56,482 bases of DNA from an uncultured Kiritimatiellota bacterium. Lineage in GTDB: Bacteria; Verrucomicrobiota; Kiritimatiellia; RFP12; UBA1067. This document shows positions 46,562 through 53,917 of this stretch, piece after piece; position 1 is the first letter of the stretch; each line of letters opens with the position of its first letter. A program made the position numbers and the translations under genes. A model generated the notes under the pieces. It searched no databases. It saw only the letters and a list, made by a program, of their open reading frames with translations, and was not told the DNA's origin. Location of the stretch: positions 1-56,482 of the forward strand of contig CAKURH010000006.1 in NCBI GenBank assembly GCA_934675625.1, written 5' to 3'.

Positions 46562-47230
46562 ATGTTGCAGATGAAAGACTGCAACGACAATGTCCTCTCC
46601 CGCATGGCGGAAACGCCGCTTTTTGCGAATCTCTCCGAATCGGAGCGCATGTCCTTGGCGACGGCGCTCAATGTGCGCGTCAAGACGTGCGAACCCGCCG
46701 AACTGGTGGTGCACGAATGCGACTCCGCGTCTGAGATCGTCTGCGTTCTCGCGGGGCGTCTCCATGTCTACGAGTGCGGACTGAAGGACGATAGTCGACA
46801 TCTCGTCCACAGCCTGAGCCCCGGCGAAGTCTACGGCGCGTCGTTTCCCGTGTTGGATCTCACGCGCAGCCCCGGCATGCTGGTTGCGGCGGAAGCCGCG
46901 CGGATTCTCGTCTGCAAGGTCGACGCGGTGCGGCAGGTGATGGCGTCGGGCACACATCCGAAGTTTGTCGCGAACCTCTATGCCTCTGCCGTGCGACAGG
47001 GGTTCAACGCCTGGCGCAAGCTCTCGCTCCTGAGCTGCTACGAAATCGTCGACCGGGTTCGGCTGTATCTCCAGTGGCGAGACGCCGAAAATGCTGCGGA
47101 GCCGATTCGGCTTTCCGAACTCGCCGCCTATCTCGGCGTGAACCGCACGGCGCTCTACCGCGCCATCGACAAGCTGACGAGAAATGACGCGACGAAAGAT
47201 CTCGTCAAGGCGCACCTGAAAATGCGCTAG
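46562..47230 (+). CDS. Crp/Fnr-family transcriptional regulator
   Basis: 222 aa from ATG 46562; the frame is open to ATG 46478, but the extra 28 residues are Arg-rich and not family-like, whereas M-A-E-T-P-L-F-A-N-L-S-E-S-E-R matches the usual beginning. An N-terminal cyclic-nucleotide-type jelly roll (V-V-H-E-C-D-S-A-S-E-I-V-C-V-L-A-G-R-L-H-V-Y, L-S-P-G-E-V-Y-G-A) is followed by a long helix and a C-terminal winged HTH (L-S-E-L-A-A-Y-L-G-V-N-R-T-A-L-Y-R-A-I-D-K-L). The ligand is unknown: the cAMP phosphate-cassette Arg is not evident and no Fe-S cysteine set is clear. Sites with CRP spacing lie in its own leader and at two accessory promoters, so it is the natural candidate to bind them. Confidence 0.87.
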   Translation: MLQMKDCNDNVLSRMAETPLFANLSESERMSLATALNVRVKTCEPAELVVHECDSASEIVCVLAGRLHVYECGLKDDSRHLVHSLSPGEVYGASFPVLDLTRSPGMLVAAEAARILVCKVDAVRQVMASGTHPKFVANLYASAVRQGFNAWRKLSLLSCYEIVDRVRLYLQWRDAENAAEPIRLSELAAYLGVNRTALYRAIDKLTRNDATKDLVKAHLKMR

Positions 47231-47309
47231 CGAAGAGCACCTCGAACATCGTGCAGATTGCAAGTGCCAGTTGCAATTTGCATAAATCATATTGCGGCAA
47301 AAAATTTCC

Positions 47310-47356
47310 AAGTTGTCGCATCTGCGACAACTTCTTGCGCAAGAAAATGATATATT
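47310..47356 (+). promoter_or_regulatory. Crp/Fnr-type palindrome and promoter (site 2)
   Basis: A perfect 24-bp palindrome (47310-47333; core TGTCG-CATCTG-CGACA at 47314-47329) ends 21 bp before TATATT (47351-47356). Its centre is then near -41.5, the class II activator position, and the -35 hexamer beneath it is poor. It precedes the lipoprotein gene at 47389. Confidence 0.75.
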
Positions 47357-47388
47357 ATCCTTGAGTAGCTTAAAATGAGGAACACGAA

Positions 47389-47913
47389 ATGATACAGAGA
47401 AGGATGCTGTGTCCGGTGATGGGGCTGTTGTTGTCCGTGGTTGGCTGCCAGACGCAGACGCAACCGGCCTTAAGGCCTTTTGTGCCGTCCGAACCAACGG
47501 CTGAACCGAGGGCATCTGCGCCGAAGCGGTGGAGCCGACACAAGCTTGACGTGCTGCGGACATTTGCCTTGCAGGAATCGCCGTCCCTGTGGCAGACGGT
47601 GCAGGCGTTGCGTGCGGAATATGCGGCCCGAAAGGCGGGGCTTGCGGGGCTGAAAAGCGACCTGTTGGAATTCGAGCGCAACCCGGAGACGGATAAGGAC
47701 TATCAGGCGCTGCGGCAGTCATGTGAGAACATCTGCGAATCGCTCGACCAGATTTGCCGCAAGATCGAAGACGCCTACATCGCTTACAAGAAGTTCCAGG
47801 CCACGCCCGGTCGTTCGGAATATGAGAATCTCATGCGGAAATCTCTTGAGGACGGCATTCAGGAGGCAGAAGCGGCCTCCCGTCGCTATCACACGATGAC
47901 GCAGACGAAATAG
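47389..47913 (+). CDS. Lipoprotein with 'LWQT' coiled-coil domain, unknown function
   Basis: 174 aa. Hydrophobic M-G-L-L-L-S-V-V-G-C lipobox with Cys ~20, a Pro-rich spacer, then a helical domain (~50-174). The domain carries F-A-L-Q-E-S-P-S-L-W-Q-T, K-I-E-D-A-Y-I-A-Y-K-K-F-Q-A-T-P and L-E-D-G-I-Q-E-A-E-A-A-S-R-R, clearly related to the protein at 54787-55470. GAGGAACACGAA before ATG 47389 is a good ribosome site. It is the first gene after palindrome site 2 and lies 9 nt before the membrane HExxH gene, so it is probably cotranscribed with it and controlled by the Crp/Fnr regulator. No known family is recognised. Confidence 0.8.
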   Translation: MIQRRMLCPVMGLLLSVVGCQTQTQPALRPFVPSEPTAEPRASAPKRWSRHKLDVLRTFALQESPSLWQTVQALRAEYAARKAGLAGLKSDLLEFERNPETDKDYQALRQSCENICESLDQICRKIEDAYIAYKKFQATPGRSEYENLMRKSLEDGIQEAEAASRRYHTMTQTK

Positions 47914-47922
47914 GGTCAGTGC

Positions 47923-48750
47923 ATGGTAGGCTATATCCTCCATTTCTGCGAGAGGTGCATGTGGCAGCTTTGGACGGTCTTTGGCGTTGCCATGACCCTT
48001 GCCTGCTGTCTTCAGTTCGTGGGGCGGAAGATTCGCTCGGCGGGCGTTGGCCGTCTTGGAGGTCTCTATTGGTATCTGGTCGCGCCGGGTGTAGCCTGTC
48101 ACGAGACGGGACATGCCGTCGGGTGCATCTTGACTGGCACGAAGATTATCAAGTTCGTCCCGTTCTGTCGTGAGCGGGACACCTTGGGCTATGTTCTGCA
48201 CGAGAAGCGAACAGGGCTGTTGGGCGGCATGGCGGATTTTGTCATCGCAAGTGGGCCCGTCTGGTTCGGTGGACTGGCAATCGTGTTCCTGACGTGCCTT
48301 TTCTCATGTTCGACGCCGCGAATCCTCTATCGCGATTATTTTCCTGTCGACGCGATGCCCGGACTCCTGACGTATGGATGCGGTTTGCTCAGTGCCGCAG
48401 GAAAACTGCTGTCCGAAACCTTGAGTGCAAGCGATTGGGGTCTGGGGCTCATCGTTTGGCTCTATCTGACGTTTTGCATTGCGTCGGAGATCGGGTTGAG
48501 TCCTGTCGATTTGCTCCACATGAAACGCGGGTTGCTGTGTATCGCACTCCTGACAGCACTGCTGAATCTGATTCCGCCCGTCGGGATGGGCGTGTCGGCA
48601 TTGGTCTTCGCGCTGATGCCTTTCCTTTTCAAGCTGCATGTGCTGATGGCGACAGCCTTGACCGTGAACATCGTCATCATGCTGATTGTGCGGCTTGTGG
48701 CACGGTGGAGGAGATTGCGTAAGATTGTCACGTACACGTTCGTTTTATAG
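47923..48750 (+). CDS. Integral membrane HExxH protein (M50-like metalloprotease candidate)
   Basis: 275 aa with about six hydrophobic segments. C-H-E-T-G-H-A-V-G-C (H ~60, E ~61, H ~64) sits at the end of the second hydrophobic stretch, as in intramembrane zinc proteases of the M50 group. A later S-E-I-G-L-S-P-V-D-L-L within a membrane segment could provide the third ligand, in place of the usual N/D-P-D-G. Many hydrophobic proteins carry HExxH by chance, but the H-E-x-G-H-A form in a membrane context is typical. It lies 9 nt after the lipoprotein gene, so a membrane-lipoprotein pair is suggested. Substrate unknown. Confidence 0.72.
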   Translation: MVGYILHFCERCMWQLWTVFGVAMTLACCLQFVGRKIRSAGVGRLGGLYWYLVAPGVACHETGHAVGCILTGTKIIKFVPFCRERDTLGYVLHEKRTGLLGGMADFVIASGPVWFGGLAIVFLTCLFSCSTPRILYRDYFPVDAMPGLLTYGCGLLSAAGKLLSETLSASDWGLGLIVWLYLTFCIASEIGLSPVDLLHMKRGLLCIALLTALLNLIPPVGMGVSALVFALMPFLFKLHVLMATALTVNIVIMLIVRLVARWRRLRKIVTYTFVL

Positions 48751-48846
48751 GTAGTGTAGAGCGAGAAGGAAAGGAATTTGCAAGCCTATCCACTGTGTTC
48801 TGTTGAGGTCTGTAGCGGTCGAGACGTCCGTGAGGAAGGTGCATAA

Positions 48847-49572
48847 ATGAAGAAGAAAGAGGCAAAGGCTGAATCACAGGAGGCTGATAGAATGGATAGT
48901 TTCAAGAGCGAGGCGGTCAGTGAGTTGGCTCGGAAGATCCGAGGGAATCCAAAATGGATTGGTGCAGAAGACCTGCGCGGGCTTACGGAGGCGGACTGGC
49001 TCTCTCTGCTCGACCACAAGCCGAACGACGAGGAAATCGTCGCGCTGTGCGACAAGTGGCTGTCGTTCAATGTGGACGATCTCTGCGCGTTGCTCTGTCG
49101 GCATCCGCAGCTTGGCAAGAGTTGCCCGGATGGCGTCTGGTCGAAGTTCAAATGCGGACATTGGGCAAGGCTGGTCATTGTGGGCAGGGACTTTCGGTCG
49201 TTTGAGGGCAACGACAAGGACGTCCATTCCTTTTATGTCGATAAGATGGCGGCCCTTGGACTGGACAAGACCATGATCGGCGACTGGTGCTGTGTCTGGC
49301 AGTGGGCTGAGCACTATGCGACATGCTTTAAAGTCCGCTGTGCGGCGGCTGCTTCCGATGAGGAGAAGATTCGACGAATTGCCTGCGAGTCGGCCATCAA
49401 TCCGGATAAGATGGGGCCGGGGCTCGGCAACGGCGTGGCGCATATCAAGTGGTTGGCGTCCATCGCCAAGGACTGCGCCGAGATGGCCGCGATGACAGAC
49501 GAAGAACATGCGCGTGAATACGCGCTTATCGCACAGGCCGCGAATCTTCAGGCGCAGAAGATGGTGACGTAA
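48847..49572 (+). CDS. W-repeat protein, unknown function
   Basis: 241 aa, no signal peptide, Lys/Glu-rich start. Residues ~40-120 contain about three degenerate units of the pattern seen fully in the protein at 55528: L-R-G-L-T-E-A-D-W-L-S-L-L-D-H-K-P, then W-L-S-F-N-V-D-D-L-C-A-L-L-C-R-H-P-Q, then G-V-W-S-K-F-K-C-G-H-W-A-R-L-V. The C-terminal half is helical with C-C-V-W-Q-W-A-E-H-Y and no family I can name. GAGGAAGG precedes ATG 48847. It ends at the boundary of the minus-strand toxin-antitoxin module; its stop is followed directly by an ATG with a 28-codon frame that runs into the toxin 3' end, perhaps a remnant. Confidence 0.75.
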   Translation: MKKKEAKAESQEADRMDSFKSEAVSELARKIRGNPKWIGAEDLRGLTEADWLSLLDHKPNDEEIVALCDKWLSFNVDDLCALLCRHPQLGKSCPDGVWSKFKCGHWARLVIVGRDFRSFEGNDKDVHSFYVDKMAALGLDKTMIGDWCCVWQWAEHYATCFKVRCAAAASDEEKIRRIACESAINPDKMGPGLGNGVAHIKWLASIAKDCAEMAAMTDEEHAREYALIAQAANLQAQKMVT

Positions 49573-49636
49573 ATGAAAATGGATGGGACAACCCTGTCAT
49601 GGGAAGTCCTTAAACCCTATTTTGTGGACAAGTCGT

Positions 49637-49939
49637 TTAGAGCGAGCGGAGCGAAGTGATGGCCTGTTTGCAGTTGTGAATCGAAATGATTTCGACGTGA
49701 CTACGTTTGTTGCGGTAGAAGAGCCGGTAATTCCCGATGGTGATGTCGCGAATGATGGGGTGCTTGTCGCGGAACTCTGGCGAAACTCGTCCTGCAAATG
49801 GGAATTGTGCCAGATGTTCAGACTTGGCCTTGACATCTATCAGCCAGTTGACAGCCGTTTCTGGGTAATCGTATTCGGCAAGGGCTTGCGCATATTCTTT
49901 CAGGCGGCGTTGTGCACGAGGAGACCAGATGAGAGACAT
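49637..49939 (-). CDS. RelE/ParE-superfamily toxin
   Basis: 100 aa on the minus strand. The fold pattern is typical: I-W-S-P-R-A-Q-R-R-L-K-E-Y at the start, long amphipathic helices, G-N-Y-R-L-F-Y-R near the end and a final E-I-I-S-I-H strand. Its ATG (reading from 49939) overlaps the antitoxin stop by one base (TAATG on the minus strand), so the pair is coupled. Known family members act on ribosomes (RelE) or gyrase (ParE); which applies here cannot be told. It is the only minus-strand operon of the window and carries its own promoter. Confidence 0.85.
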   Translation of the reverse strand: MSLIWSPRAQRRLKEYAQALAEYDYPETAVNWLIDVKAKSEHLAQFPFAGRVSPEFRDKHPIIRDITIGNYRLFYRNKRSHVEIISIHNCKQAITSLRSL

Positions 49940-50259
49940 TATGCGAATTCCTTGAGGAGGTCTTTGAAAACCTTGTCGTGAGGAATGCCCTCGCCGGCAT
50001 CAAGTTCGCGGATTCCTTCTTCTATATCACGACGCATTTCGATCTGGTCGCGCAGAGCTTCCCAGATGTTCCAGGTGTCTTCAAAGTCCTGCACATTCAT
50101 GACGATGGTCGCAGCGCGGCCGTTTTGCGTGACCAATATTGGACGATGCGTTGACTGCGTCTGCTTGAAATATTGCGTCAGATTCTGCCGATATTCGGAG
50201 AACGGGATGACATCCTCGTCAAGTTTGGGACGCAGAAGGGTTTTCTGAAGTGCAGGCAT
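49939..50259 (-). CDS. Phd/YefM-family antitoxin
   Basis: 106 aa from ATG at 50259 (M-P-A-L-Q-K-T-L-L-R-P), chosen over an upstream start because AAAAAGGAACACTACA before it is the common ribosome site of this window. The N-terminal DNA-binding part contains F-S-E-Y-R-Q-N-L-T-Q-Y-F-K and R-P-I-L-V-T-Q-N-G-R-A-A-T-I-V-M-N, family hallmarks; the C-terminus is acidic and would neutralise the toxin. Promoter TTGACG-17-TACACT lies just upstream. As usual for these pairs, autorepression at that promoter is likely. Confidence 0.87.
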   Translation of the reverse strand: MPALQKTLLRPKLDEDVIPFSEYRQNLTQYFKQTQSTHRPILVTQNGRAATIVMNVQDFEDTWNIWEALRDQIEMRRDIEEGIRELDAGEGIPHDKVFKDLLKEFA

Positions 50260-50290
50260 TGTAGTGTTCCTTTTTGGGAAAGATGAGAGT

Positions 50291-50319
50291 AGTGTACAAA
50301 ATATTGCGCATTTCGTCAA
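50291..50319 (-). promoter_or_regulatory. Promoter of the toxin-antitoxin operon
   Basis: On the minus strand TTGACG (50319-50314), exactly 17 bp, TACACT (50296-50291), 32 nt before the antitoxin ATG. It is back-to-back with palindrome site 3 (50346-50369), so the two operons share a ~150-bp regulatory gap. Confidence 0.75.
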
Positions 50320-50345
50320 GGCGAAGTGCGTTGTGGAAATTTTCA

Positions 50346-50392
50346 AAGTTGTCGCATCTGCGACAACTTCTTGCAGAGAAATTTGGTATCAT
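50346..50392 (+). promoter_or_regulatory. Crp/Fnr-type palindrome and promoter (site 3)
   Basis: The same perfect 24-bp palindrome (50346-50369; core 50350-50365) ends 21 bp before TATCAT (50387-50392), the same spacing as site 2. The flanks also match: CAACTTCTTGC follows both, and AT-rich AAATTT precedes both. Confidence 0.75.
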
Positions 50393-50449
50393 TCACAAGG
50401 TGCATTTGAGAAGTTTGATTTACAGCCATAACAAACGAGGAGAGACAAA

Positions 50450-50902
50450 ATGACAGAAGAGCAAATAACAGAAATTTGTAATTTGATGGCGCAGTCCATC
50501 ACGAAGGAACTGGGCCTTCGGTGCGGGCATCGCAGTCAAGGACCTCGGGCCTATAGGCGGCCCTACTACCAAACGCCTGGGAAGCACGACTTCTTTGTCG
50601 ATCTCCCGACTGGCGCGAATGGAGACATTAAGGCTCGGCTGTTCGCCGGCTATCACACGTCAACGGTCAGTGTCTATGGCACAGACTTCAGGGAGATGCG
50701 CGAGAAGATTCGTGCACGTCAATGCGAGACCGCAAATCTGGCGATTGACCGGTTTGAGGTGCCGAATACCAACCCGCAGGGAGGTCAGGCCGTGTGGTGT
50801 CGCTTTAAGCATCGGGGTGGGAAGAATTGGAGTGGCGATCCAAAGCAAGAGGTTCAGACGCTCAAGGCATTCCTCGAATGGCTGATGGCAGTCAGTGCGT
50901 AA
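50450..50902 (+). CDS. Small cytoplasmic protein, unknown function
   Basis: 150 aa, no signal peptide. The N-terminal helix (E-E-Q-I-T-E-I-C-N-L-M-A) is followed by an alpha/beta part with H-D-F-F-V-D-L-P-T-G, Y-H-T-S-T-V-S-V-Y-G-T-D and a C-terminal segment V-W-C-R-F-K-H-R. No family is recognised. GAGGAGAG gives a strong ribosome site before ATG 50450. It is the first gene after palindrome site 3, so control by the Crp/Fnr regulator is likely. The following gene starts 51 nt later with its own AAGGAACC site. Confidence 0.7.
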   Translation: MTEEQITEICNLMAQSITKELGLRCGHRSQGPRAYRRPYYQTPGKHDFFVDLPTGANGDIKARLFAGYHTSTVSVYGTDFREMREKIRARQCETANLAIDRFEVPNTNPQGGQAVWCRFKHRGGKNWSGDPKQEVQTLKAFLEWLMAVSA

Positions 50903-50953
50903 GCGATTGAAAGGGCAAGTAAACTGAACCAACACAAAAAGAAGGAACCGAAG

Positions 50954-51865
50954 ATGGACTGGACAGCATATTATAGTTATTGGAATGATTTCGTGCGACA
51001 GTGGCTGAAGAAAGGGACTCGTCCGTGGGACGCAATCTCTCAGGCGTTTTTTGACATGGGCGCATTCGATTTCAATGAAATGCCAGATCCGTATTTCGGA
51101 ACGCCTGACAGGGGCGTCGAGGCCGTGTTCCTCAATATCAATCCGGGCGGTTCGCAAACCGGGAAAGGGAAGAAGAATCTGGAAGCGTCCAAGTATTACT
51201 CCCTCAGGGGAAAGGGGGCCTGGTTGCTGGATGAGTTTGAGCAGAATTATGGCGCGACCTACTCAACGTATATTGAGGACTTCTCATGCCTGGGCGACAG
51301 GGCCAAAGAGAGCATTGGCTCGAACAATGAAATCTGCGGAGCTTCTTGGTGGTTTGGCCCCAAAAGGAATAGCGGTCGGTTGGCTTGGCTGAATCGCTTC
51401 TATAGAAATTTCTATAAACGCGACATTGCCCCGAACAAGGTGGTTGCCCCGGAGTTCTGTCCCTTCCATTCGCGGAAGGCGTCTTTTGGTGTGGACACTT
51501 TGCTGAATGCTGGCATCCCCGAAGACTGGTTTAAAGATCATGTCATCACACCTGCTGCTGAGGCTGCGCGCGCCGCAAAGATTCCCGTCGTTGGCATCGG
51601 CCAGATGATTTATGATTTCTTGAGGAGATTGGAATATTCTCCGGAACAAGAATGGAACGAGCAGTCAAAATTGTCTGGTTGGCCGGAGACCACCTACAAG
51701 AAAGGTCTCGAGAAAGGGCAAAAGCATCCAGTTAATCGCACCTATTCTTTGTTTGAGATAGAAGGCGTGAAGTTCCTCATTGTCATGGCACCAGGAAGCA
51801 ATAACCCGCCGAGTAAGGAATTTGCGAAAATTGAAAGCACTTACATTTGTCCGAAACTGAAATAA
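50954..51865 (+). CDS. Possible uracil-DNA-glycosylase-like fold protein
   Basis: 303 aa, AT-richer than the housekeeping genes. A-V-F-L-N-I-N-P-G-G-S (~54-64) resembles the G-x-N-P-G motif of the uracil-DNA glycosylase superfamily, and F-L-I-V-M-A-P-G-S-N-N-P-P-S near the C-terminus could stand for the second motif. Between them are many aromatics (A-S-W-W-F-G-P-K, F-C-P-F-H-S-R-K). The resemblance is short and by eye, so I call only a possible fold. No DNA-repair gene is adjacent; it sits among unknown accessory genes. Good Shine-Dalgarno AAGGAACC before ATG 50954. Confidence 0.62.
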   Translation: MDWTAYYSYWNDFVRQWLKKGTRPWDAISQAFFDMGAFDFNEMPDPYFGTPDRGVEAVFLNINPGGSQTGKGKKNLEASKYYSLRGKGAWLLDEFEQNYGATYSTYIEDFSCLGDRAKESIGSNNEICGASWWFGPKRNSGRLAWLNRFYRNFYKRDIAPNKVVAPEFCPFHSRKASFGVDTLLNAGIPEDWFKDHVITPAAEAARAAKIPVVGIGQMIYDFLRRLEYSPEQEWNEQSKLSGWPETTYKKGLEKGQKHPVNRTYSLFEIEGVKFLIVMAPGSNNPPSKEFAKIESTYICPKLK

Positions 51866-51936
51866 ACAGAACGGCAATCGCAAGGCATCATGATCGTGAT
51901 GCCTTGAGGTCAAAATACGTAAAATAGGAGACAAAA

Positions 51937-52326
51937 ATGCTGAATGAAGGTGATTGGATAAAAGTTAGCATAGATACGCTTGAAGATATAGGGCCATCCG
52001 TTGCGGATGCGCCGTGGTTAAAGTTTTTGTTAAACAGAGTGCGCCAAGAATTACGTACCGATCTGGAAGAGTTGCCAATTAAACGCCCGTATCTAATCAA
52101 TATGCGGCATGTTGAATATGTCGAAGGGACTTGGAATGATGACAAAAGCGAGTATGGGATCCGTATTGGATATGCAAGTGGCGCGACAAGGTGTTTTTGG
52201 GGGAGTACCGCACGAAGCGTGTTGGAAGTTTTAGTTTCGGGCTGTGAAAGAGAGACTTTCGCGATTAAGGAAAGTATCTGCAAGAAGTTCGATGATCGGG
52301 TGAAGGTCGGTCCGCCGAGTGCGTAA
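51937..52326 (+). CDS. Hypothetical protein, 129 aa, with LytTR-like hints
   Basis: 129 aa, no signal or membrane segment. Motif-like pieces are R-P-Y-L-I-N-M-R-H-V-E-Y-V-E-G-T-W and G-I-R-I-G-Y-A-S-G-A-T-R-C-F-W-G, an arrangement of strands that recalls LytTR-type beta domains (N-x-x-H-V), but this is weak. AGGAG before ATG 51937 is a clear ribosome site. It lies 71 nt after the previous gene and 52 nt before the CxxCxGxG protein. Low GC, consistent with the accessory block. Confidence 0.65.
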   Translation: MLNEGDWIKVSIDTLEDIGPSVADAPWLKFLLNRVRQELRTDLEELPIKRPYLINMRHVEYVEGTWNDDKSEYGIRIGYASGATRCFWGSTARSVLEVLVSGCERETFAIKESICKKFDDRVKVGPPSA

Positions 52327-52378
52327 CAGGCCAATTCCGCGAAAGTGAACATCCAACGAAGAGAAAAGGAACAAGAAC

Positions 52379-53875
52379 ATGAGCAAAGGGATTCCTTGTG
52401 AGGCTTGCGAAGGTTCGGGCAAGGTAAAGTGTAAAACGTGTGAAGGTTCGGGCAAGGTCGTTTGCCCGACCTGCAAAGGAAGTGGCAAGGGGTATGAAAA
52501 ATGCCCCTCGTGTCACAACGGATACAACATTGACCCTGACGATGACCGCCGGGTTAAATGCGGCAAGTGCAACGGGACTGGCAGAATCTGGCGTGACACG
52601 CTCACGTGTGAAAAGTGCGGCGGAAGCGGCAAGGTCGCGTGCGGTGACTGTCAGGGTTCAGGTTCTGTTGGGTGTTCAAAGTGCCATGCAACGGGCACTG
52701 TATCTGTTGAGGAATTTTGCCTTTCAGTCGTGTCTGAATGTGGGGGGGTGCGAGAGAACTTTAACTATGATGATCATGCCAAAAAAATCTTTGAAGCCGC
52801 AGATGTTGAGGGTGTGAATGGTGTTGTGCCGTATGTTGCCTTTTTGGTGGAGGAGGAGTGCTTTGATTATCTGCAAAAAAGCGCAGAGGCGGGGTATAAA
52901 TGGGGCGAGCTGTATTATGGTGAGCGGCTATTCGAGTGCTCTGAGTCGGAAAGTGAGAAATGGTTTCAAAAGGCCGCTGAACAGGGATTAAGTCCCGCCT
53001 ACGCATATCTCACGGTCATTCATTACTTTGGGTTGTGTGGAAAAGATGCGAATGTTGCCGCCGCGCGAAAAGCATGTGCGGCCGCGAAGCGTGTGCTGGG
53101 CGAGTATTCTAGGCAATTCAAAGGTTGGGTCAACATGAAGGAGAGTAGGTGGGCGGATACTTGCCTATACGAGTTTATTCAGCTCTTTGATTGGGCAATG
53201 GAGTATGAGGATTTCTTGATTAGGAATGGCAAAGAAACCAAATCTGCAGATGACTTCCGCCGCATATGGGGGTGCGCATATCAGATTCTTGGACCGGACA
53301 CATTTATAATGGTGTTGGACAAAGCAAAGCGACATGGAAGAAAATATATGGAGGAAGTGCTGAAGTTTCCGGATGAGGAGTTGTTGTTTTTGGATGAGAG
53401 AGTAACACTGGATAGCAGTGTGAAGAATTACATTGAAGAGTATAAGAAACAAGTGCAAGAGGATGAAAAGCAAGCGGTAAAATGCGAGCCTCCCAAGGAA
53501 GTCCCGGCAACGCCTCGTTCGCAAGAGGTTAAAAAGACGCCGTGCGCAACGACCAAGAAAAAAGAGACGAATAAGAAACGCTGGAAGTTCGTTCTCTTGG
53601 GGTTGCTGTTCGGTTGGATGGGGGCGCATCTGATGTATGCCAAGCGTACGTTCTTGCTGCTCCTTTTGTGGGCGAGTTTCATCGTAGGCGTCGTCATGTG
53701 TGGGCTGTCGCAGAATAAGGGTGGTGCGCAAGTGTCGCAAGGGGCGTCCGCAGAAGTCGCACAGGAGTCCAACAACTATGAGGCCATTGGCGGAGGATAC
53801 ATGGCGTTGTGGTTGCTTTTGTGGCTGGGCGGAACGCTCTTCATCAAGAAAGATGGCAAAGGCCATCGAATGTAA
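52379..53875 (+). CDS. CxxCxGxG zinc-finger / Sel1-like / TM2-domain membrane protein
   Basis: 498 aa. Residues ~6-105 hold eight or so DnaJ-type C-x-x-C-x-G-x-G units (C-E-A-C-E-G-S-G, C-K-T-C-E-G-S-G, C-P-T-C-K-G-S-G, C-G-D-C-Q-G-S-G). Residues ~155-250 have Sel1-like helices (Y-L-Q-K-S-A-E-A-G, W-F-Q-K-A-A-E-Q-G). A charged Lys-rich linker leads to a C-terminal pair of hydrophobic helices with L-L-F-G-W-M-G-A-H-L-M-Y-A-K-R, the TM2-domain signature, plus a final membrane segment. There is no J domain, so it is not DnaJ. Possibly a membrane-tethered protein-binding adaptor. AAAAGGAACAAGAAC before the ATG. Confidence 0.78.
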   Translation: MSKGIPCEACEGSGKVKCKTCEGSGKVVCPTCKGSGKGYEKCPSCHNGYNIDPDDDRRVKCGKCNGTGRIWRDTLTCEKCGGSGKVACGDCQGSGSVGCSKCHATGTVSVEEFCLSVVSECGGVRENFNYDDHAKKIFEAADVEGVNGVVPYVAFLVEEECFDYLQKSAEAGYKWGELYYGERLFECSESESEKWFQKAAEQGLSPAYAYLTVIHYFGLCGKDANVAAARKACAAAKRVLGEYSRQFKGWVNMKESRWADTCLYEFIQLFDWAMEYEDFLIRNGKETKSADDFRRIWGCAYQILGPDTFIMVLDKAKRHGRKYMEEVLKFPDEELLFLDERVTLDSSVKNYIEEYKKQVQEDEKQAVKCEPPKEVPATPRSQEVKKTPCATTKKKETNKKRWKFVLLGLLFGWMGAHLMYAKRTFLLLLLWASFIVGVVMCGLSQNKGGAQVSQGASAEVAQESNNYEAIGGGYMALWLLLWLGGTLFIKKDGKGHRM

Positions 53876-53917
53876 AGTCAGATGTTCTAAGTTCTAGATA
53901 ATCAGAAAGGAACTCAA

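Noticed and set aside
49583..49981. Plus-strand frame over the toxin
   Set aside because: Opposite the RelE/ParE toxin, which has a clear family match and a coupled antitoxin.
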